From NCBI GenBank assembly GCA_026707335.1, contig JAPOXB010000141.1:1-8478 (forward strand): DNA of 8,478 nt. The letters are read 5' to 3'. The first letter of the stretch is position 1; the number at the start of each line of letters is the position of its first letter. The position numbers and the translations under genes are program-made. Origin of the DNA: Chloroflexota bacterium. GTDB taxonomy: Bacteria; Chloroflexota; Dehalococcoidia; Bin125. The notes under the pieces are model-generated. The model ran no database searches. It was not told where the DNA came from and was given only the letters and a program-made list of their open reading frames with translations. Of the stretch, positions 5,358-8,478 are shown in pieces.

Positions 5358-5546
5358 CTAGCCATAGGCCCAGCCGTCCTTGACCAGCAGCGCCCCGCCG
5401 GACACCCGCTCGCGCAGGTGCTCGCGGCAGAGGGCGAGGCGCACGTCGCGGACGCCGTCGCGGCGGCGGCGGCCGTCGCGGACGGGCCAGCGCCGCGCCC
5501 ACAGACGTCGCCGGGCGGGCCGGGGGCAGAAGTCGCAGCGCGTCAT
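5358..5546 (-). CDS. Small zinc-finger-like protein (CxxC...CxxH), 62 aa, possibly SOS-regulated
   Basis: Very basic 62-aa protein. C4 and C7 (CDFC) with C40 and H43 (CREH) make a plausible zinc site enclosing an Arg-rich loop (residues 10-36), and the C-terminus GALLVKDGWAYG is strand-like. Zinc plus positive charge suggests nucleic-acid binding, but no characterised family is recognised. ATG 5546 is favoured over longer in-frame starts because a promoter with TTGACA (5579-5584) and TAGCCT (5555-5560) puts the transcription start about 2 nt before it, and no Shine-Dalgarno is present. A palindrome of LexA type lies between the two hexamers. It is convergent with the zinc-ribbon gene (28-bp gap) and divergent from the RelA/SpoT-fold gene. 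Confidence 0.65.
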   Translation of the reverse strand: MTRCDFCPRPARRRLWARRWPVRDGRRRRDGVRDVRLALCREHLRERVSGGALLVKDGWAYG

Positions 5547-5554
5547 CGGTCGGG

Positions 5555-5584
5555 AGGCTAGAGAACGTTTGTTCTGCTTGTCAA
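5555..5584 (-). promoter_or_regulatory. Promoter TTGACA-N18-TAGCCT for the 62-aa zinc protein
   Basis: A perfect -35 TTGACA (5579-5584) and a TAnnnT-type -10 TAGCCT (5555-5560) lie on the minus strand with an 18-nt spacer. The start site would fall at about 5548, 2 nt from ATG 5546, so the message would be effectively leaderless. Confidence 0.6.
5562..5575. promoter_or_regulatory. LexA-like operator: AGAAC-GTTT-GTTCT
   Basis: A 14-bp sequence with perfect 5-bp inverted arms around GTTT. It contains the GAAC-N4-GTTC core of LexA boxes in Bacillota and Actinomycetota. It sits wholly between the -35 and -10 of the 62-aa gene, an ideal place for repression, and about 40 bp upstream of the predicted start of the divergent RelA/SpoT-fold gene. 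Whether this organism's LexA uses this core is not known from the window. Confidence 0.5.
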
Positions 5585-5613
5585 TCGCACAGACGGCGCG
5601 GAGTGCGGCGGGA

Positions 5614-5619
5614 TACGCT
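5614..5619 (+). promoter_or_regulatory. -10 element TACGCT for a leaderless start at 5626
   Basis: TACGCT (TAnnnT) ends 6 nt before ATG 5626, exactly the position that puts the transcription start on the A of the ATG. There is no Shine-Dalgarno before this ATG, which fits a leaderless message. The -35 region (5591-5596) is not consensus. Confidence 0.4.
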
Positions 5620-5625
5620 GATCGG

Positions 5626-6360
5626 ATGGAGACCGAATTCACCCGATCCAGCGTCAAGCGCCTGGGCCGACGGCTGCGCAAGGCGGAGCGGCCGTCGGCG
5701 GACGACGTCGCGATGTACGACGCGTACCGCACGAGCTTCACCGGCGCATTGCGTGAGGTGATGACGGAGCTCTACTCGCTGTTCCCGGACTCCCCTCCGT
5801 CCGGCCGGCGCAAGACGCTCGACTCGGTGGTCGGCAAGTTGAAGCGGGGCACGACCGACCTGGGCCGGATGCAGGACATCGCCGGCTGCCGCATCAACGT
5901 GCCGAGCCTGGATGATCAGGACTACGCCGTCGCGATGATCCGGGAGCGCTTCGAGGCGCTGCGGACGGACGACCTGCGGAACCGACCCCACTCGGGCTAT
6001 CGCGCCGTGCACGTCATCGTGGCCGCGTCGGACGGGCGCTGGGTCGAGATCCAGGTGCGGACGGCGCTGCAGAACCTCTACGCGCAGCTCTCCGAGCGCA
6101 TGGCCGACCACTTCGGCATCGAGATGAAGTACGGCGGCGGCGACCCGTTCGCCAAGGAAATCCTGCAATCTTCGTCCAGCCGGGCGTACGAACTCGACTC
6201 GCTCCAGCGGGATATTGTGGCGCGGGAGACAGCCGGCGATGCCGACCAGGAGCGGATGCGCGAAGATCGGCGTACACTGGAGCAAGCAACGGTTCACTAC
6301 CGGACGATCGTGCAAGCGCTCATCCAGGCGCTGGAGCCCAGCGAGGAGCGTTCAGAGTGA
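5626..6360 (+). CDS. RelA/SpoT-fold nucleotidyltransferase (small alarmone synthetase-like)
   Basis: A 244-aa protein carrying the synthetase fold of RelA/SpoT enzymes but no HD hydrolase, TGS or ACT domains. Enzymes of this class move pyrophosphate from ATP to a GDP/GTP 3'-OH or, in toxic members, to a tRNA 3' end. Visible motifs are RRKTLDSVVGKLKR (61-74, nucleotide-binding basic region), RMQDIAGCRI (81-90, with the metal-binding D84), SGYRAVH (123-129, with Y125 where the base-stacking Tyr sits), and WVEIQVRT (139-146, with catalytic-type E141). KYGGGDP (168-174) follows, then a helical C-terminal tail (about 180-240). Key residues are kept, so activity is likely. The SGYRAVH and TALQNLYAQLSE versions differ from housekeeping Rel (NGYxSLH, AExGxAAHW). 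Start ATG 5626 appears leaderless. The 81-aa gene overlaps its stop by 3 bases. Confidence 0.85.
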   Translation: METEFTRSSVKRLGRRLRKAERPSADDVAMYDAYRTSFTGALREVMTELYSLFPDSPPSGRRKTLDSVVGKLKRGTTDLGRMQDIAGCRINVPSLDDQDYAVAMIRERFEALRTDDLRNRPHSGYRAVHVIVAASDGRWVEIQVRTALQNLYAQLSERMADHFGIEMKYGGGDPFAKEILQSSSSRAYELDSLQRDIVARETAGDADQERMREDRRTLEQATVHYRTIVQALIQALEPSEERSE

Positions 6361-6602
6361 AGCACTTCCTGATCCACTACGACCGCCCGGCCGGACGGCT
6401 GCTCTCGATCCGTGAGTACAGCGATGAGGAGCAGGCGCAGGCGAACGCGGACTGCGACGCGCAGGAGTTCGCCAAGCCCGACCACGTGGAGGTGGTCCTG
6501 CTGACCGCCGCCTGCCGCGCCGACATCGAGCGCACGCACGCCCGCTACTTCAAGACGCCCCGCGAGATGGTCGAGAGCTACTTCTCCGCCGCCAGCACCT
6601 GA
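6357..6602 (+). CDS. 81-aa partner protein coupled to the RelA/SpoT-fold gene
   Basis: Starts at GTG 6357 overlapping the previous stop (GTGA), with GAGGAG at 6343-6348 eight bases upstream: classic translational coupling and a near-equal dose of both proteins. The protein is soluble and compact. It has KHFLIHYDRPAGRLLSIREY (2-21, two strands), an acidic helix EEQAQANADCDAQEF (24-38), HVEVVLLTAAC (43-53, strand), and DIERTHARYF (57-66) with a short C-terminal helix. The overall beta-alpha-beta pattern and the THxRYF ending look conserved, but no named family is recognised. It could be an antitoxin, an allosteric partner or an adaptor of the nucleotidyltransferase. Its last 25 bp overlap the convergent oxidoreductase gene. 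Confidence 0.8.
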   Translation: MKHFLIHYDRPAGRLLSIREYSDEEQAQANADCDAQEFAKPDHVEVVLLTAACRADIERTHARYFKTPREMVESYFSAAST

Positions 6603-7483
6603 GGCCAGACCTCGCGCTGGATCATCTCCAGGCGACGGATGTAGTCGTCCGGGGTGAGGGGCGGTCGGCCGACGGTGCGGACGCCCAGGCGGTCGAAGCC
6701 GGCGGCGCGGTAGGCGCACAGGGCGGCGGCCATGGGGCCGGGCGTGGCTTCGAGCGGCGTCTCGCGCTGCATGGGGAAGGCGGCGGGGTCGCGCCCCGCG
6801 GCGCGGACGCGATCGCGCATCGCCTCGGCGGCGGCCGCGACGCGATCGTCCGGGATGGCGCCCGACGAGATCCAGCCGTCGCCCAGGCGCGCGGCCCGGT
6901 TCAGCGCCCGCGACGCGACCCCGCCGACAAGGATCGGCGGCCCGCCGGGGGTGACGGGCTTCGGCAGCATGCTCATCTGCTCGACGCGGTAGTGGTCGCC
7001 GGCGAAGTCGACGGGCTCGTCGCGCCAGCAGGTGCGCAGCAGCGCGATCGCCTCCTCATAGCGGGCGGAGCGGTCGTCGAACGAGGCGCCCAGCGCGGCG
7101 AATTCGGAGTCCGACCAGCCCAGCCCGACGCCGAGCCGCAGCCGGCCGCCGCTGAGGATGTCGATCTCGGCGGCCTGCTTGGCGACGAGCACCGGGTCGC
7201 GCTGGGGCAGGACGAGGATGGCGGTGGTCAGGCGGACGCGGCTCGTCCAGCCGGCGACGGCGGCGAGCAGGGTGAGCGCCTCGTGCTGGGTGATGGCCCC
7301 CTCGAAGCCGGCACCCGACATGCTCAGCCGGTCGGGCAGCGTGTAGGCGAAGAGCACGTGGTCGCCGATGAAGAGGAAGTCGTAGCCGATGGCCTCGGCG
7401 GCCTGCGCGACGTCGCGCAGTTCCACGGCGCCGTACTCCCAGCGCACGGCGGGCAGCTCGGCTCCAAGTTCGATGGGCGGCAT
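6578..7483 (-). CDS. F420-type LLM (luciferase-like) oxidoreductase
   Basis: TIM-barrel flavin/F420-dependent oxidoreductase of 301 aa, close to the length of the TIGR03619-type subgroup. Landmarks are FLFIGDHVLF (37-46), TSRVRLTTAILVLPQRDPVL (80-99, the RVxLxTxxLxLPxRxPVxxAKQ core), DILSGGRLRLGVGLGW (108-123), EALGASF-like AALGASFDDR (129-138), PPILVGGVA (182-190) and RAARLGDGW (196-204). Such enzymes use reduced F420 or FMN for hydride transfer; the substrate cannot be inferred. ATG 7483 is preferred because the family's N-terminus begins about there. GGAGGGAG lies about 15-17 nt upstream, rather far, and a GTG at 7576 would add a low-complexity stretch. The stop lies inside the convergent 81-aa gene. 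Confidence 0.88.
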   Translation of the reverse strand: MPPIELGAELPAVRWEYGAVELRDVAQAAEAIGYDFLFIGDHVLFAYTLPDRLSMSGAGFEGAITQHEALTLLAAVAGWTSRVRLTTAILVLPQRDPVLVAKQAAEIDILSGGRLRLGVGLGWSDSEFAALGASFDDRSARYEEAIALLRTCWRDEPVDFAGDHYRVEQMSMLPKPVTPGGPPILVGGVASRALNRAARLGDGWISSGAIPDDRVAAAAEAMRDRVRAAGRDPAAFPMQRETPLEATPGPMAAALCAYRAAGFDRLGVRTVGRPPLTPDDYIRRLEMIQREVWPQVLAAEK

Positions 7484-7595
7484 GGCGCGGGCGTCGCTCC
7501 CTCCGGGATGGGGCGGCGGGGCCGTCGCCGCCTCGCGGATGGTACCATGACGCGCTCGGTCGCCGGGGTCGGCCACAGCGGGCGCGCCGACCCGG

Positions 7596-7601
7596 TATCA
7601 T
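7596..7601 (+). promoter_or_regulatory. Possible -10 (TATCAT) for the 83-aa gene
   Basis: TATCAT lies 67 bp before ATG 7669 in the 185-bp divergent gap. No good -35 accompanies it. A 10-bp palindrome ATGGTACCAT (7539-7548) lies nearby and contains a possible minus-strand -10 (TACCAT) for the oxidoreductase gene. Confidence 0.25.
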
Positions 7602-7668
7602 CGCGGAGGGTTGGCGCGATGCGCCGCCGGACATGCGCGATCGGCCGCCGGCTGGGAGAGGGGACGCA

Positions 7669-7920
7669 ATGCAACTCGACGAACGTCACGCGGGCGAAGA
7701 GGGCGTGATCCGCAGCGACATCGCGGAGATGGTCGACCGGGCGGCGGCGATGGCCGGCTACGCGTTCCAGGCGGTGCGCGGCGGCGTCGGCGAGAACGGC
7801 ACGGCGCTACCCGAGGCGCTGGCCGAGCGCCTGGCCGAGCAGACCTACGTGGACGTGCTGCGCTACTCGCTCGACGAGTGCGCCTGCGCCTGCCACCAGG
7901 AGCACGCGCCGCCGGAGTAG
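7669..7920 (+). CDS. 83-aa hypothetical protein with C-terminal CxCxCH cluster
   Basis: ATG 7669 is preceded by a purine-rich Shine-Dalgarno (GGGAGAGGGGA, about 7654-7664); an in-frame ATG at 7633 has none. The protein is mostly helical and acidic: DIAEMVDRAAAMAGYAFQAV (17-36), then ALPEALAERLAEQTYVDVLR (46-65). It ends in ECACACHQEH (70-79), where C71, C73, C75, H76 and H79 could bind a metal. There is no signal peptide or membrane helix. No family recognised. It faces away from the oxidoreductase and converges on the tandem membrane-protein genes (18-bp gap), suggesting a single-gene unit. Confidence 0.7.
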   Translation: MQLDERHAGEEGVIRSDIAEMVDRAAAMAGYAFQAVRGGVGENGTALPEALAERLAEQTYVDVLRYSLDECACACHQEHAPPE

Positions 7921-7938
7921 TGGTCGGGGGATTCCCCG

Positions 7939-8088
7939 CTAGAGGCTCATCGCCAGCGCGACGATGGCGGCGACGATCCCGGCGAAGACGACCGTCTGGA
8001 TCATGAGCGCCCGATTGAGCTCAGCGCGCAGGATCTCTCGGGTGACGAGGGGATCGGCATCCCGCTCCGTCATGCCGCCTCGCAGCAT
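7939..8088 (-). CDS. Small membrane protein, paralogue of the upstream gene (49 aa)
   Basis: From ATG 8088 (GGGAG six bases upstream) it encodes 49 aa: a short charged start, DPLVTREILRAELNRALMIQ (12-31), and a hydrophobic segment (about 27-48) ending at the C-terminus. A second ATG at 8073 would give 44 aa. PLVTRE, the RAxMIQT motif and the membrane span closely match residues 48-75 of the protein encoded just upstream, and DNA similarity is visible too. The 12-bp gap after the upstream stop indicates one operon. It looks like a tandem duplicate that has lost the N-terminal portion. Probable tail-anchored inner-membrane protein; function unknown. Confidence 0.7.
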   Translation of the reverse strand: MLRGGMTERDADPLVTREILRAELNRALMIQTVVFAGIVAAIVALAMSL

Positions 8089-8100
8089 CCCCTACTCCCG

Positions 8101-8340
8101 CTACAAGCGCGTCAGCAGCGCGACGATCAGGGCGACAATGGCGGTGAACACGCCGGTCTGGATGATCATCGCCCGGTAGAGTTCCTCGCGCGTCACCAGT
8201 GGCCGGATGTCCTCCTTGGTCGCGAGCCCACCCATCACGTCAACCACGGCATCGGCCTCCGACTCCTCCATTCCACCCTCGAGCAGTCGCCGCACGGCGC
8301 TGCGCGTGTCGAATGGGCTGCCGAAGTGTGGTGCGCGCAT
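8101..8340 (-). CDS. DUF1640/CCDC90-like small membrane protein (79 aa)
   Basis: The start at ATG 8340 is fixed by a near-perfect Shine-Dalgarno (GGAGGAGG, 8346-8353) 5 nt upstream; the longer open frame would run over the promoter. Residues 12-45 read as the N-terminal pattern of DUF1640-type proteins (RRLLEGGMEESEADAVVDVM, then GLATKEDI). A helix PLVTREELYRAMIIQ (48-62) and a C-terminal membrane segment (about 57-77) follow. Family members elsewhere are coiled-coil, tail-anchored proteins of unclear role; the family link is from pattern memory. It is first gene of a two-gene operon with its shorter paralogue. The 59-aa protein at 1896-2075 shares the LATKxD motif and layout. Confidence 0.8.
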   Translation of the reverse strand: MRAPHFGSPFDTRSAVRRLLEGGMEESEADAVVDVMGGLATKEDIRPLVTREELYRAMIIQTGVFTAIVALIVALLTRL

Positions 8341-8358
8341 GGTCGCCTCCTCCGGCGC

Positions 8359-8364
8359 ATTATA
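8359..8364 (-). promoter_or_regulatory. Consensus -10 (TATAAT) for the tandem membrane-protein operon
   Basis: A perfect TATAAT on the minus strand. The start site would be about 8352, leaving only about 12 nt before ATG 8340, so the Shine-Dalgarno would lie at the very 5' end of the message. No consensus -35 is found 16-18 nt upstream (the region reads about GGACGG). Confidence 0.5.
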
Positions 8365-8428
8365 CCCGGCCTCGGGAAGCACCGTCCGGGCACGCCATCG
8401 TCGCCCGTAGCCCCCCACGACCACCGTT

Positions 8429-8437
8429 TGCTAGCAT
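8429..8437 (+). promoter_or_regulatory. Extended -10 promoter (TGCTAGCAT) reading out of the window
   Basis: TG-C-TAGCAT matches the extended -10 pattern TGnTAnnnT. Predicted start near 8444. No start codon with a credible frame is seen before the window ends, so the gene it serves lies to the right. It is divergent from the membrane-protein operon. Confidence 0.35.
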
Positions 8438-8478
8438 CGGGGCACGCCAGGGCGCGCCCGGCGGGCGCGATCGCAGCG

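Noticed and set aside
5581..6315. 244-codon minus-strand frame opposite the RelA/SpoT-fold gene
   Set aside because: His/Arg/Val-rich shadow without motifs; the plus frame has conserved catalytic motifs.
6992..7708. 238-codon plus-strand frame opposite the oxidoreductase
   Set aside because: Antisense shadow; the minus strand carries clear luciferase-like oxidoreductase motifs.

Overview
A GC-rich (about 70% G+C), gene-dense bacterial window with short intergenic gaps. Several features suggest a Chloroflexota-like bacterium, with Actinomycetota second: a CxHHW/CxxCG zinc-ribbon protein, small DUF1640-like single-pass membrane proteins, an F420-type luciferase-like oxidoreductase, and Shine-Dalgarno starts mixed with apparently leaderless starts (TANNNT 6-8 nt before ATG). 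This assignment is inference. No rRNA, tRNA, CRISPR array, transposase, integrase or classical hairpin-plus-T-tract terminator was seen.

Layout. 1-170: Pro/Ala-rich tail of a gene entering from the left. 171-330: leader region with one weak -10 candidate. 331-600 (+): orphan 89-aa protein. 661-1824 (-): acyl-CoA dehydrogenase of isovaleryl-CoA dehydrogenase type. 1896-2075 (+): 59-aa membrane protein. 2156-3961 (+): 601-aa protein with an acidic repeat tail, a possible AMMECR1-like domain and an alpha/alpha-toroid. The last two genes start inside two exact copies of a 53-bp direct repeat carrying the ribosome-binding region, a hairpin and the first three codons. 3963-4526 and 4450-4920 (-): an XRE-type repressor and an overlapping ImmA/IrrE-type zinc protease, with an autoregulatory-looking promoter. 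5048-5329 (+): zinc-ribbon protein. 5358-5546 (-): 62-aa CxxC/CxxH zinc protein whose -35/-10 spacer holds a GAAC-N4-GTTC (Gram-positive LexA type) palindrome. 5626-6360 and 6357-6602 (+): RelA/SpoT-fold nucleotidyltransferase without a hydrolase domain, translationally coupled to an 81-aa partner. 6578-7483 (-): F420-type LLM oxidoreductase. 7669-7920 (+): 83-aa protein with a C-terminal Cys cluster. 7939-8088 and 8101-8340 (-): tandem paralogous small membrane proteins behind a TATAAT promoter. 8429-8437: extended -10 reading out of the window.

How the genes fit together. Most look like independent one- or two-gene units. Three modules show real coupling: repressor/protease, RelA/SpoT-fold enzyme with its overlapping partner, and the tandem membrane-protein pair. 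The best candidates for something undescribed are the RelA/SpoT-fold gene pair (possible toxin/antitoxin or other alarmone module), the duplicated start cassette at 1852-2164, and the possible SOS operator at 5562-5575 between two divergent, apparently leaderless genes.
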